A DNA stretch of 64,000 bases from Triatoma infestans (taxonomy: Eukaryota; Arthropoda; Insecta; Hemiptera; Reduviidae), in assembly GCA_011037195.1 (NCBI GenBank), contig JAAEAF010014934.1:1-64000 (forward strand), read 5' to 3'. Below, one piece after another: positions 22,893 to 35,038 of this stretch (position 1 is its first letter; every line of letters begins with the position of its first letter). Both the position numbers and the translations under genes were made by a program. The notes beneath the pieces were generated by a model. That model made no database searches and had not been told where the DNA came from. It saw only the letters and a list, made by a program, of their open reading frames with translations.

Positions 22893-25800
22893 TTAATTAC
22901 TATTTTCATTTATAAAATATAACAGTGAAATGTAAACTTCTCTATCGGGTGTTGCAAGGACCTCTGTATAGCAAAATGGATTTAGCATTATTTCGGTTAG
23001 TTTCGTCATAAAAATCAGTCTGCTATGGTCATATTTGGGACATACCATAACGATATGTTCAAGAGTTTCATTTTCCTGACATAAGTGACATAATGGTGAT
23101 ATCTCTTTACCAATATTGTGTAGATATATCCTACATAACCCGTGATTAGTTCTAAGGCGACTAATCAATCTGTACATGCTCTTATCATTATCCATCAATG
23201 ACCATGGTTTGACTCTAGGTATTGAATTAAATGATTTGTAGAATTGTCCCTTGTCTCCAGCCGAGTATATTTTATTCCAAAGATCCACGCTTTCATTTTT
23301 AACCTTTCCATATAAATCCTTGAAATGAAGTTTTATCTGAATAATTTCCCCTTCTACCGTTACCCTACGGGCTAAATAATCTGCACGTTCATTTCCCGCA
23401 ATTCCTATATGAGCCTTAATCCAAACGATTCTAGTAATATTTCCTCTCTCTTGAATCTCATAGAGAAGTTGCAGTATCTCTAGTTGAATGTGCGTCACAT
23501 TTGAAGAATGTTTGATATGTTTTAGCGCTTCTGTAACGCTTTGGCTATCAGTTAAAATAACTGAATCAAGTATGTTCCTTTGAAGAAGGTATTTAAGGGC
23601 TTCTACTATAGCTATGGCCTCACAAGTGAACACATCTGCTATGTCCGGTAATTTAAACATCCTTTCAATATTATTATAAAGATCCCAGAAGCTACATCCA
23701 CATTTCCCGTTTAGTTTCGACCCATCCATGTAAATTTGCAGGGCATTCGGCCATTTAGTTAAAACTTCGAAACTAATCTGTCTTTCCAATATGTTTTCGT
23801 TACCTCCATTGTTACTATAATATTATAAATAGGAAAATTAATTTTTGCAAAATAGTTATAATTGAAACAATCTAATTTGTCGCTTTGTTTTATCTTTTCA
23901 TAATAAGGGGATAAGGTGGTAAAACTCTGTGCGAGACAAGTAGATACTTTTTTTTTCAAAATCTGTAGGTCACGTCCATAATACTCAATCTACGTATTTT
24001 AGAATAAATGGTTGGGCTGTAGGCCATAACCCTTAAAAGAAATCTATCAGCTAGTAATTCTCTTCTTTGTGCCAGCGGTAATTCTCCCGCTTCACTTAAG
24101 AGTGCATCTATTGGGGTTGATCTTAAGAGTCCCAAACACTGTCTTATGCTCTTATTGTGGATTATATTTAGATCGCGCAACCTAGAATTGCTTGCCTGTC
24201 GTAAAACATACAACCGTAATCCATTATGGATCTGATACATGCTCTGAAGAAAAGGGAGCTATATTGGGGTCTGCTCCCCAGTAATGGTGAGTGACCATTC
24301 TCAAAATATTTATCGGTTTTTTGTCTTTTCTCTCATATTATTGATGTGAGAGATCCAGCTTAGATTTTTATCCAAATGCATTCCCAGAAATTTGACATTG
24401 TTTTTTACTTTAAATACTTCGCCAGCTAATTCTATGGGTGTGAATTATTGGCCTTCTTTTCCTGGAAAATAAACAGCAGACAGACATTTTAGTGGAAATT
24501 GCATTGCATAGATACCACTGCTTTAAAACTCCTAACGCTACGCTCATTTTATTCTTACATTCCAATTGATCTTGACTACTGGCATACAAACATATGTCAT
24601 CTGCATACTGTAATATATTTACATCTGCTGGTATAATTTTCTCTAACTCGGCTATATATATGCTATATAATAATGGAGATAATATTCCCCCCTGCTGCAG
24701 ACCAGTACTAGCTACTCTGGGACCCATTAACTGATTATTTATTTTTAGAAATATTACCCTATCAGATATCACTGAAATAATTGTTTCCACAAATTTGGAA
24801 GGGATGCCTATATTACACATTTTTACTGCAAGTAAAAAAAAGAATTACGCTATCATAAGCTCCTTTAATGTCCAGAAATAGGGCAAGAGTCGATTTACTT
24901 TGTGTAAAATTAATCTGGATATCTGTAATTAGGCTAACCAGACTATGAATGGTGGATTTACCTTTTCGAAAGCCAAACTGAGAAGGAGGTAGCTTGTTAT
25001 TATATTCTAACCACCATTCAAGTCTATTTTTTAAAATACGCTCAAAAGTTTTCATTACACAGGAGGAAAGTGAAATGGGCCGATAGGATTCACTTTCATG
25101 CTGTTTTTTATTAAGTTTTAAAATGGGCACTACAATATAATGCTTCCATATTGAGGGTATATCACTCGAATTCATTATATTATTAAATATATTTAATAAC
25201 ACTGTCAAACTGGCTTCAGGTAAATTTTCAATAATAGGGTAGGTTATTTTATCTAAACCGGGGGATGTGTTATTCTTAACATTAAATACCCCTCACTAAT
25301 TCCTGTAAAGTTAACTTATCATTTAAAAAGTGATCCGAATTAGTTAGCAGAATTTTAGGTCTGGGTTGAACGAAGTCTGGTGTAAGATTTTTCAGAAAAT
25401 CATCGGTCCAACCAGTATTTGTATTTGGTTCAGTATTGGAGACTCTTCTATTTTTAATTTTTCTTATTTAGTCCCATATAGTTTTCTTCGGGGTGTTTTT
25501 ATTTAAATTTGTACAAAACTCTGCCCAAGATTTACGTTTGGACTCCTTTACAACCTTCTTGACGTTGGCAGCCTTATTTTTATAAAGAATAAAGTTAGCC
25601 AACGTAGGTGAATTTTTGTAAGTAATATATGACTGTTTTCTCAAGTGGATAGCTTTAACGCAATCCGTATTCCACCATGGGTTATAATATTTGAGTTTAC
25701 CTCTATGTTTGTACAATGGAATGGCTGCATCATATGCGGTATTTAAATGGGAAAGAAAAACGTCTAATGTTTGAGGTTGTTCAGAATTTAGTTGTAATTC

Positions 25801-26560
25801 CAACATTTTGTGTCTGAATTTATCCCAGTCTGCCTCATGCGTATTCCATTTTCTAAATTTATTATATGTAACTAGAGATTTAATTTCTATTGTACTTGTA
25901 TTAATTAATGTGGGTAAATGATCAGAACCAACAGGATCTTGTATCACCTTCCACTCAAATATATGAGCTATGTTACTAGAACATAACGATATATCGATGG
26001 CCGAGTTGCGCGTTTGAACACGGTTATTAACATATGTTGGCGAACCGTCAATGAGAAACACCAAATTCTCATCATGAGCAGCTTCTAACAAATTTTTCCC
26101 TTTAATATCGGTCCAGTCGGATCCAACCGCCGTATGATGGCAGTTAAAATCTCCCAGAACCAAAAGGGGTCTGGGTAAACTATTGAAAAAAAATTTTCCA
26201 TTCCCCGCTGCTTATACTGCGATTCCCTGAATTGTATAGAGAAACTATATTTAACCAATCGTTTTCTTTTATTTTGATTTTTACTCCTACACTATATAAG
26301 CCAGCTGTTGTATAAATATTATCAATTATATCATATTCAATATCGTATGCTAATAAAATGGCTGCTCCGGCCTTTCCGTCGTCCCTATCATGTCGAAATA
26401 CATTGGAGCCCCGATATCTATAATTAATGTGGGGCTTAAACCGTGTCTCTCAGCTAGAGCCACTATATTTATACCATTCGTTTGAATAAGCGACTCTAAT
26501 TCTCCTTTTTTTTCCTACGACAGATCTAGCGTTCCACTGTAATAACTTTATTTTATTTTT
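22893..26560 (-). pseudogene. I-type ORF2: endonuclease, RT, RNase H
   Basis: This is the polyprotein of an I-type retrotransposon. In order: AP-type endonuclease starting LLQWNARSVVG (about 26550), with LGDFNCHH near 26150, SAIDISL near 26000 and GSDHLP near 25925; RT with SYRPISLSSCVMKTFERI (about 25090), motif A FLDIKGAYDS (about 24860), motif B GLQQGGILSPLLY (about 24690) and intact ILQYADDICLY (about 24610); RNase H with MDGSK (23725), CEAIAIVEAL (23625), LTDSQS (23565) and GNERADYLAR (23390), which together retain all four acidic positions; and a C-terminal CHLCQENETLEHIVMVC cluster (about 23080). At least five frame changes split it (near 26165, 25210-25460, 24820, 24250-24400, 23780-23960). 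Catalytic residues are preserved, so inactivation looks fairly recent. Confidence 0.93.
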
Positions 26561-26862
26561 TATAGAAGATGAAATAGAGAGAGCTTATACGGTGAAAATT
26601 GTAAATACAAAAAAAAAACACGAAAAGAAAAATTGTGCATTTCCTTTCCCTTCCCTTCTTCCTTTTAAATAAATAAATAAAAATAATAAATGCATTAAAT
26701 GAATGAATTTGAGTTAAATAAATAATAATGAAATTAAACAAATGAACAGAACTGTAAGAAATACGACAATCTAGCTTGGTAAGTGACCTATATACATACA
26801 TAATAGTTTATATACAAACTAAAATTATATTGTACAGACAAACAACTAGATACTACAATTTA
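26561..26862. other. Inter-ORF region of the I-type element
   Basis: AT-rich and low in complexity (AAATAAATAAAAATAA runs); no coding signal. It separates the ORF1 stop from the first recognisable endonuclease residues. Confidence 0.5.
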
Positions 26863-27511
26863 TTAAGTAAATTCATTATTTAAACTATCAATTCTTTCTT
26901 TAATTATTAATTTTAAATTATTATCATCAAGATCATTTATTGAAGTAATATTCATATTTTTCAGAATAGAGTAAACAGCCTCAAAAATTATATTAGGATT
27001 ATTTATAGTCGAGTTTTCTACTTTATCTTTATCGGAAGTGCGATGCGGATTAAATTGCACCAAACCTCCAGGAACATTTTTACTAACTGGTTGATTAAAC
27101 ATTAAATCTTGATCAATCCTATACCCAGCTTTATATTGGGGAGGAGATAACACTCTTTGCCTTTTAATCGTTCTCTTATAAGAGGCGGTACTAGCAAACA
27201 CTCTATTAAGTTTCGGATTGCTTTTATTGATTAAAGGAAAAGCATCCATATCGTCGAGATTGGGTAGGGCTTCAGAGTTTGCAATAGCTGCGAATGAATT
27301 ATTGTCTATAAAGCCTTTTGCCTCGAAATACGATACACTGTTAGTGGCCATTATTTGCTTTATAGTTTTTTCTTTTTTAGATTGTGGACAGAGTGCTTGG
27401 TTTGTAGCTTCATGAGATAAAGCACCACAATTAACGCATTTATTTTCAGTATCCTGACAGGTATTTACCTCATGTGGGCCACCACATTTATCACACCTCA
27501 CAGACCCTTTG

Positions 27512-27515
27512 CATT
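27512..27515. repeat. Target duplication CATT, left
   Basis: CATT at 27512-27515 and at 28367-28370 bracket the LTR element. Confidence 0.9.
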
Positions 27516-28366
27516 TGTAATGTGATAACAAGAAGGAGTGATAAGAATGATGTAATGTGATAACAAGAAGGAGTGATAACAGAAATATATAATTTTTAAT
27601 TATAAAAATTATAACTAGTGGTGCCAGCCAGACGCTTTATTCAATACAATAGCTGCGGTCTGTACACGGTCAAAGGGACCGCCCGCCAAAGACACACCGC
27701 TTTCACAAGGATCAACAAATCACTCAAAAGACCACCTGGCTACAGTCTTTTGATAACTACCATCACCTGTCGCCACACCTGTTCACCGACCTATTCAAGA
27801 CCTGGTCAATTCACGGCAATAAACAAAACACTCAAAAGACCGAACACCTGGCTACAGTCCTTTGATAACCGCCAACACCTGTTCAAGACCTAGGGTCAAC
27901 ACACGGCAAGAGATGTTTGAGTGTGACCCGTAATTACAAGACTTGTCAATGTGTGGTGATGGCAATATAAGGTCTCTCTACAGGAAGTGGGGAGGACTAT
28001 TCTTCAGTATTTCATCAGCGTAACATCAAGATCCTACGAGTGACATAATTCATACATCGGAGCGCGTCCCTATCTAAGTATTTAAACATATATTATTTAT
28101 CAATCATTATAGTTGGTGCATTCTAGTTACAATTTAAATCATTTTAAATTAATTGTAGTTTATCTTTTCAAACGTTTAAATTATTGTTAAAATATACATA
28201 TATCTATTTTCGTAAATTCGTAATTCATATTCCGCATAAAACTCTCAAAAATCTCTAACTAACTCCCAACTATTCATCGCATCACAACACCTCACCAAGA
28301 CATCTGATTCCATTACAACTGGTGGCAGCGGTGGGATCAGAACACCCAATAACTGAACCCATTACA
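27516..28366 (+). mobile_element. Internally deleted LTR retrotransposon in ORF1
   Basis: Order: 5' LTR 27516-28317 (TGTAATG...CATTACA, 802 bp), AC, primer-binding site 28320-28338 (TGGTGGCAGCGGTGGGATC), about 20 internal bases, then only the last bases of a 3' LTR (CCATTACA, 28359-28366). The protein-coding interior and nearly all of the 3' LTR are missing. The LTR begins with a 29-bp unit repeated at 27551 (35-bp period), contains a second direct duplication of about 110 bp (CACTCAAAAGACC... at 27719 and 27830), and has TATAAGG at about 27967. The flanks are a perfect 4-bp duplication, so the present shape was reached either before integration or by a later internal deletion. Confidence 0.92.
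28320..28338 (+). promoter_or_regulatory. Primer-binding site
   Basis: TGGTGGCAGCGGTGGGATC, two bases after the LTR end. It is complementary to a tRNA 3' end GATCCCACCGCTGCCA-CCA, probably a Leu-type tRNA (inference). The identical 19-mer occurs on the minus strand at 10304-10322 beside an unrelated LTR. Confidence 0.8.
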
Positions 28367-29075
28367 CATTGGTCTTGAAAATGACCGTAGCGTAGACATC
28401 TTTTGCACTGCACCACATTCTGAACATATTGGTGTACTTCGCAGCACACATAGTGGATATATACGTACTGCGGTAACGATTGCCCTCTGAGTACAATCAT
28501 AACAGATTGAGTGGGAACGAACTGAACCTCTTTTGTTTGTCTGTCTATGACTTTTCTCTTTAATCGTCGCAGTTCTAGTATTTCCATTTTCGACCCATAC
28601 GGATAAGCAATAACCTGTTTAATTTCGTCTTCCGATAGCTCAGTATGAACGCCCCTAATTACACCTCGCTCTGCAGCAAATATTTAGGTATATATGCTTT
28701 GAAATTCTTTTCTCTTAAATACCCTGAATTCATTAATTTATTGGCGGATACTGCATTATTACAGTCTACCCTGATTCTGTTTCTCCCTAATTTCTTTATA
28801 GAATCCACATTTTTAGAAATGTCAGGATGACTTACTGTAATAAGTTTTCCTAGAGACATAGGATGAATCCTAGAAATGCCATTATTATCCTTATTTAGAC
28901 TTTCAATAATTATGAAATGGACCCGGATCTTCTTTTCTATACACCATTTCCACTTTATTTATTACTATATTTTCCTCTTTATTTTCCGTTACATCCCCCT
29001 TATCACTAATTCTATTTACATCCATATCAATATCAGGAGGCTCCGGCTCCTTCCCCGGAGCTCGCTGCATTCATG

Positions 29076-30900
29076 TCAAATTAAATTATTATAGCCACCC
29101 TTTGTAACGGATATGTACAAAATCGAAAGATAAAAAAATTTCAAATTAAAATAAACTTAAAATATGAATACTTAAAATTATAAAATTAAATGAATCCACC
29201 ACCTAATTGCAATAAATACAAAACAAAGGAAAAGAAAAAGAAATTTACTTACCTGTTTGTAGAAAAAGAAAAGGAGAAAAAAAAAAAAAAAATTAAAATG
29301 AAAAATGAAATAGAAAAAACCTGTAGCTTTTGTATGCCTTGGATCGCTCTCAACGAGTGCCAAACTCAAACTGAATTAACTTTTTCAAAGTTAGAATTTT
29401 CCGTAAACGGTTAGTTAGCCTTATCTTTACAGCTGATTGATGATAATCAATGATCTCTTGCAACAACTTATCTTTACATGGAAGTTTAAGTGGTAGAAGT
29501 TATATTTGTTTGAAGAAAAAAAAAAAAAAAAATTGCAGTTTCCCAGAACTCTTCGAAAACCAATTTCCCTGGAAATATATTTCCAATAAAAGTGGAAAGC
29601 CATTATGTAATAATCCAAGTTCAAAGAAAATCTGTGGAACTATTTTCGAAAAAATACAGAAATACTTGAGAACTATGGACTCGTGCATTTTCGGTTGACG
29701 GATTTTGTTTGAAACTTCGTGGGGACCTTATAAACTTGTATTTCCGAGGATAGGTTCTGTTTCGAAAATTTGATTGCAATAGTTTCTCCCACTCTAAAAA
29801 ACATTATCTGTCTCTGGTTTTGGAAAAAAATATCACTCAAAATTCTTGTGTGTGTGTTGGACTAGACACCACTTTAATTCTATAAAAAAATCTTTGAATT
29901 ACATAAAGAAATGTTTGAATATTATTTGTGTTAGACTTTTACGTATGTAATTTTCAGTATTATCACTATCACATGAATAAAAAAAAAATACAATGTCCTG
30001 CCTTATTTCTTTAATTAACATAGAACTTTCTATAGTGAGCATATTTATATAATGAAGGCGCCGTATTAATAAAGAAATTTTTATGTTGATGTTGATATTT
30101 CTGAATATAACAAAACCTTTTAGGAAATGTTGAAAAACAAATGGCGGGTGTGTGTTACCTTTTTTTTTTTTGTCATACATAAAGAGATAATGTTACTTTA
30201 CAGAAACTGCTTTCTTTCACAACACATAAACATAATATATATATATGAATTATTACGAATGTTTTAAATCTACACAGAGTCATTCCAAACTAGTCCTTTC
30301 GTTGTTAAGTATGTTGAATGTGATACTGGGGCCATTGCGAGGATGTATTCAAGGAATGAAAGATATTCCCTTTGAAGCTAACTCTCTAGAATCCTAATCC
30401 CTAACCCAAAGGTTTGTTTTCCTATGGTATACTTTCAGAATAATATTCCATGGTCTGTCTTGTTAGTAGCTTATATGTTAATATTATAAACAATTTTATT
30501 GCCCAAGATTTTTTCTACGATGGCCTGCTTCGTTGTGTGGGATTGACTGTTTGAGGACGTGCCATGCGCCCTTCATCAGTATCTTTATTAATGAAAAATT
30601 CATTAACTAGCACAATGTAAATCAAAGCACACACAATGTATTGAGTTTCCACAATTATTTTTTGTCAGTACAATCTGATAGCATCTGGACTGGGCGTAAT
30701 GCGTGCTGAAGTTTTACCTGGAGGCACAATATTAGCGCGGGTATTGACAATATGGAGTCAGGGTAGGCAAGTTTTTTCAACAGAGGGCTTGTGATTCCAT
30801 AACATACAATAATCATTCCAAAACATGTGGCTCATATTCTTCGCGAATTCATACTACCTATTTAACCTAATTTACCCTTTTAACCAATTATTAATACCCT
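29076..30900. other. AT-rich stretch without a gene
   Basis: Long A runs at 29278-29292 and 29516-29531. 29530-29830 has faint similarity to repeat C. 30505-30600 resembles 59960-60030 (CTACGATGGCCTGCTTCGTT against CCGTGATAGCCTGCTTCATT), which lies beside a Penelope-like fragment. No reading frame is convincing. Confidence 0.4.
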
Positions 30901-30906
30901 AAATTA

Positions 30907-30970
30907 ATCTAATCTAGTCTAATCTAGTTAACCTAAATTAACCTTAATTTATTTCGTGTCGCTGATGTTC
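30907..30970. repeat. Direct repeat, left copy, CCTAA-like
   Basis: Degenerate TCTAA/CCTAA repeats leading into AATTTATTTCGTGTCGCTG. It is nearly identical to 32013-32077; the pair brackets an RNase H fragment. Confidence 0.7.
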
Positions 30971-31019
30971 CAAAAACCCTTCAAAGTCTTGATAGTAGAC
31001 AGAGGGGCTGGAAGAACGG

Positions 31020-32000
31020 GCCGCCAATTTTAGGCGAATCTATGTGGTACACGGACGGGTCTAAGATGGAAGAAGGAGTGGGACCCGGGTGTACGGATCT
31101 CATCCGAGATGTAATACCTCGATGAGCCTGGAAAGGCTAGCTACGGTCTTTCAGGCGGAGCTAGTAGCAATTCTTACCTGCGCCGCCGAAATAAGAAGAC
31201 GCGGAGTGCATAACTCCAGAATCGTCATTATTCGGATAGCCAGGCTGCCCGTGCGGGCAATTGACTCGTGGGAGATCAGCTCAAGGCTAGTGCGGGATTG
31301 CCTAGGTGCACTTAGGGATATTAGTAGCCATAATAAGGTCTTCCTGGTTTGGGTACCTGGGCATTATTCGGGACACCGAGGTAATGAGGCGGCAGATAGT
31401 TTGGCCCGGGAGGGTTCCATTGGAACACTTATAGGGCTGGAACCGTTCTGTGGTGTCTCAAGATGCCTCAGGAGTGCATCCATCAGGACATGGATGCACG
31501 ACCGATCAAGGGAATGGTGTGTTAAAACCCCAAGCCGAGGCAGGCGAAAACGTTTATTTATACTCGCCCAGGCTAACTGCAGAATTACTCCAACTAGGCC
31601 GGGTGGCCATAAAGATGGCAGTTGGCGTTCTCACTGGCCATTGCAGACTTAATAAGCGCAAGCATCGCATGGGCCTGGCAACGGATAGCCTGTCTAGGTT
31701 TTGTCAGGAAGAAGAGGAACAGCTCTGCACGTGCTATGTCAGTGCGAGGGGCTAGTATGGCCGAGGTACCGCCTCTTCGGAGAAGAAAAGCTGGTGCCTA
31801 CAGGCCTTAGCCAGGGGCCCCTCTCGGGTCTATTAAGTCAGACAGGACTCGAGAGAGTGCTCTAATTCACTACCTGGGGAGACCTCCCCAGACTCCATAG
31901 TTCGATGAAGGACAGGACGGGGGTAGGGACTCCAACTTAGGGGCTGCCACAATAGACCCACGGGGGTCGCGGTGGCGCAGGCTGAAGAGCCCATCCCCCG
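31020..32000 (+). pseudogene. Non-LTR retrotransposon RNase H and C-terminal tail
   Basis: RNase H removes template RNA during element copying. Seen: WYTDGSKMEEG (about 31042-31074), a frame change, ATVFQAELVAIL (Glu motif, about 31146), a damaged third motif (IIRIARLP where a DSQAAL-type motif is expected), VFLVWVPGHYSGHRGNEAADSLAREG (31340-31410; H and D present), then a C-terminal tail with a frame change, LTGHCRLN and a disrupted Cys cluster (about 31630-31750). The 3' untranslated part ends in TCTAA repeats at 32007. Three frames are involved, so it is non-functional. Similar fragments: 33300-33840 and 54520-55290. Confidence 0.8.
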
Positions 32001-32012
32001 GAAGAATCTAGT

Positions 32013-32077
32013 CTAATCTAATCTAACCTAGTTAACCTAAATTAACCTCAATTTATTTCGTGTCGCTGGTGTTGCCA
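32013..32077. repeat. Direct repeat, right copy, CCTAA-like
   Basis: Partner of 30907-30970. Confidence 0.7.
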
Positions 32078-32735
32078 GACCTCCTTGCAGAGATGAGGGT
32101 ACTTACCATAAGTATAAGAAAGGAGAAATGATTGTTCTTGTTTGTGAGGAGTTGTCCAGTCAGATGCCTCCTGCCCTTGCAAAGAGAAAGATCCGAGTGC
32201 ACTGATTGGGAAGTGGCAAAGGCGCTGGGATGAAGCACGAAAGGAAGAACCACATATGAGTTCTTCCCGAATTTGCATCACAGACTGTCGATGCGATGGC
32301 TGGAACTGTCGCAAACCGTAACGCAATATTTCACCGGCTATGGGGAGTTCAATTGTAAGCTCTACGAGCTGGGATTGAAAGATTCCCCGAATCGGGAATG
32401 CGGTAAACGGGTCACGGTGCAACACATTCTCTTCCGGTATTCTCTCCTCGACGAGGCAAGAATCCATATGGAATTCAAGCTGAAAAGAAGGGGTGAGGAC
32501 TGGCCGGGAGATTGTAAGAAACTGATGAAAAGTGCCATAAAGTTTAAAGACTTTGTTGAGTTTGCTCGTGAAGTAGCGGTAATGTGAAGGACTAGACGGT
32601 TATGTAGAGGTCCCGCCTCCCAGTAGCAGGGACGGAAACTTGCCTATTATGTAGGCAGAGCTAAGTGACCATAGGCATCGCTTTTGGCGCTAAGCGCTAG
32701 GCCTGGAGTGTGCTCAATAATAATAGTAATACCTA
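32078..32735 (+). pseudogene. R1/LOA-type ORF2 C-terminal fragment
   Basis: From about 32190 the plus strand reads a C-terminal linker (STKGRTTYEFFPN after a stop), RLSMRWLELSQTVTQYFTGYGEFNCKLYELGLKDSPN, then a Cys-His cluster missing its second cysteine (NRECGKRVTVQHILF) and a basic tail ending at TGA 32585-32587. A GC-rich 3' untranslated part ends with AATAATAATAGTAATA (about 32708-32725). The 105-codon final frame is open, but the upstream part is absent. Confidence 0.75.
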
Positions 32736-33074
32736 TTTAACCGTTTTATACGGGATCAACAGTAGTTAATTACATTATTGATATATTAATAAATATTCTA
32801 ATTATAATGCAATTATAATTTTATAACTTGGAATTAGGGCGCCAAAATCTTCTTCCCATTAAATTTTTCCATCCAGTACTATTTCGTCACCAACTATAAA
32901 AAAGAATATTTCTCCGTGATAATCTGCTTCAATTTGATATATTCAATAGTTTTTAGGCAATTTGTCACGTGATTTATTATGATAAAAATCTTCATCATTA
33001 ATCGTTTCAAGAAAGATTTGTTCATTAGCATCTCTCTTGAAGAAATAATAAAGTGAAGCTTAGCATAACTTTTC
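32736..33074. other. No gene seen
   Basis: AT-rich spacer between a retrotransposon tail and a SINE. Confidence 0.4.
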
Positions 33075-33256
33075 AATCACAGTTCGAGTCCAGTAGTGCT
33101 ACCCTTAGATTTTCTTGTTTTAGGAGCATCAATGTCCGGTAAATGTTAGAGTTGTCTGTAACGAGAGAACCTGCCCGGAAGCCGGCAGTGCAATGAGAAA
33201 CCCCGGGTGCCAATGACTCAGATGCTGACGCGCCTTAATTGAGAAAAAATAAATTT
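33075..33256 (+). repeat. tRNA-derived SINE, copy 2
   Basis: B box AGTTCGAGTCC (33081-33091), body AACCTGCCCGGAAGCCGGCA and 3' end GACGCGCCTTAATTGAGAAAA match the family at 17175. Confidence 0.75.
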
Positions 33257-33289
33257 CATATACGTGCAATTAGCATTCCAAGTTAAAGT

Positions 33290-33840
33290 TCGGCTGGAGG
33301 GGATGCCGGGACAAATGTGGATTAGAGATAATCAAATACCTGATTAACTGGTCAGGAATGGGACGAATACTCCGTTCTTTGGTCCAGGACCTGTCCTAGG
33401 GATAACCAAAGGATAGCATGTGCATCTCTCAGAGACAGTTTGGAAATTAAGTCCAGAAGTTAAACACTGTAAGATGATTATGTCAAAGCTGTATAAATAT
33501 AAAACCAAAGAGGCACTTTTGGCTTTAATCTGGTGATAAACTTCCTATACTTGATGGGAATAAATAACTTGGAACCTTTGTTCAGGCTGTGTCAGGAGGA
33601 GGAGTAAACGGCCTCACACCGGTTGTTCGATTGCGTTGCAATCGCCAAATTCCGTCATGAGATCATTAGCACACCAGAGAGACCGTAGTAGATTATAGTG
33701 CGAAAAGACTGATTTGGAAGCCCTCAACCTTTTGAAGAGGGGAGTTTTCTCATATTCGACCTAGAGGGGTAAGCACAATAAGCCGCTATTGGCTCAGCGT
33801 CTGGGATTGTGACCCTCCCCATGTTTAATCTAATTTAGCA
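33290..33840 (+). pseudogene. RNase H/C-terminal retrotransposon fossil
   Basis: Aligned by eye to the 54.5-kb copy: ARNGTNTPFFGPGPVLG (RNase H end), then a tail with LCQEEE..TASHRLFDCVAIAKFRHEI (Cys/His cluster, about 33590-33680), then a 3' untranslated part. Stops and frame changes throughout. Confidence 0.65.
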
Positions 33841-35038
33841 TTCCAAGATTAAAAAAATAAAACGTTATAGCCTAGAAAATTCCAAAAAAAACCTCAAAAA
33901 CTATTCTGTAACGTCGCGTTTCCGATTCAACCATGTCCTTTTTTTATGAAGAACAACACGATGTTAAAATGTAAATAGAGAAGTTCCAACTATTCGGTTC
34001 ACATATCTGGTTGAGAAAAGCCTCAGTATTGAGGAAACTCCTAAAAAAAAAAAAAAAGTTTTAACTGCAAACGCTTTGGAATTCGTTAATTTTTGTACTA
34101 TACTCTAACGACTTCCTATATATTTCTTCATAATTGCTTGAGTGAATTAAAATGAAAGTTTAATTGACTGAAGCACAGGCGGAAGATAGATGTCCTCTGA
34201 TAAATGTCCTCTTGATTAGGAAGGCTTCACTGGCTGAAAAGTGAAACTATTAACACCAGGCTTCGCTACTTAAAAAAAGCATCACAAATCAATTTTCATT
34301 ATTTTCTTTTATTTGCTTTGTGAGAGCATTTATTGTTTTAAAGTTAAATAAAGTCATAGTTTAGACGAACTTACTCTGTTAATATAATCATATTAATTAA
34401 CATCCGAAAGAAGAATTAATTAATGACAGAAAGTACTGGCAGAATTTGCATGAAATATCTGGCTGCCCCCTCAACTTACTACTGAAGCTTACTACTTCTA
34501 GAAACTGAGTTGTTGCAATTAATTTTCAAATTTGGCATAATGAACCACCCAGAAAAAAATAAGATTTATTAAAATAAAAAATCGGGTATGAAAATTTAGC
34601 ATGACTTATTGCCATTTACTTAGTTATTATTGTGACATATTTCCTTCAAACTTGGTATTTTTACTAAATGCTTAGCTGACTTCAATATGTAGGAGGGCAA
34701 CATAATAAAAGACAATTTTAAGGGAAGGGTGACTTTCCAGTACGTCAGAATGCCCCCCCAAAATCAGTTGGCTCGAAAAAATTATTTCAATAAAAGTGAT
34801 GTCCACGGGTAGAAGTAGTATAATATCAAATTTAGTGAAACTCGTTGATTTCTTTATCTGGAAAATCGAAGAAAACTAAAAAAAAACCTCTAATGACACA
34901 GTACCGTTTCAAAATTTTGGCAAATCATTAAATTATAATTAATATTATGTAGTATTAGGATCTGCAATTCAGAGGAATGGCACTGTATGGAGGAAAGCCT
35001 AACAACACCCACCTCTCCAGAATCTCCAATTGATATTC
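33841..35038. other. No gene seen
   Basis: AT-rich. 33880-33960 shares CTATTCTGTAACGTCGC with 50070-50100, part of an unnamed repeat. No coding signal. Confidence 0.4.

Larger units (their letters stand above)
26863..29070 (-). pseudogene. I-type ORF1 (gag-like), split by an LTR insertion
   Basis: A nucleic-acid-binding protein in intact relatives. The start is ATG at 29070-29068 (MQRAPGKEPEPP). A frame change near 28915 and another near 28665 follow. The middle segment (28587-28367) ends in a zinc knuckle, CKRCLRYGHFQDQC. The next cysteine cluster, CDKCGGPHEVNTC, lies on the far side of the inserted LTR element (27475), followed by CVNCGALSHEATNQALC. With the 851-bp insertion and one CATT removed, the two sides are in the same frame with usual knuckle spacing, so the insertion came after ORF1 was in its present frame. 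The C-terminal part is open to the stop at 26863. Three knuckle-like motifs are typical of I/R1/Jockey ORF1. Confidence 0.9.
22245..29075 (-). mobile_element. I-type non-LTR retrotransposon with ORF1 and ORF2
   Basis: Minus-strand element with gag-like ORF1 (29070 to 26863), a 300-bp AT-rich inter-ORF region, ORF2 (about 26560 to 22893), a 600-bp 3' untranslated part and an A-rich end (T/C-rich on plus, 22244-22258). The sequence just inside the 3' end (GGCTATGGCCATCAGAGC on minus) is a small hairpin. RNase H after RT and a CCHC-bearing ORF1 fit the I group. The true 5' end and a target duplication were not found. An LTR element is inserted in ORF1 (27516-28366). Confidence 0.88.

Noticed and set aside
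30505..30600. Possible hammerhead ribozyme near CTGATGA on minus
   Set aside because: CTGATGA is present, but I could not find a properly placed GAAA and pairing stems by eye.
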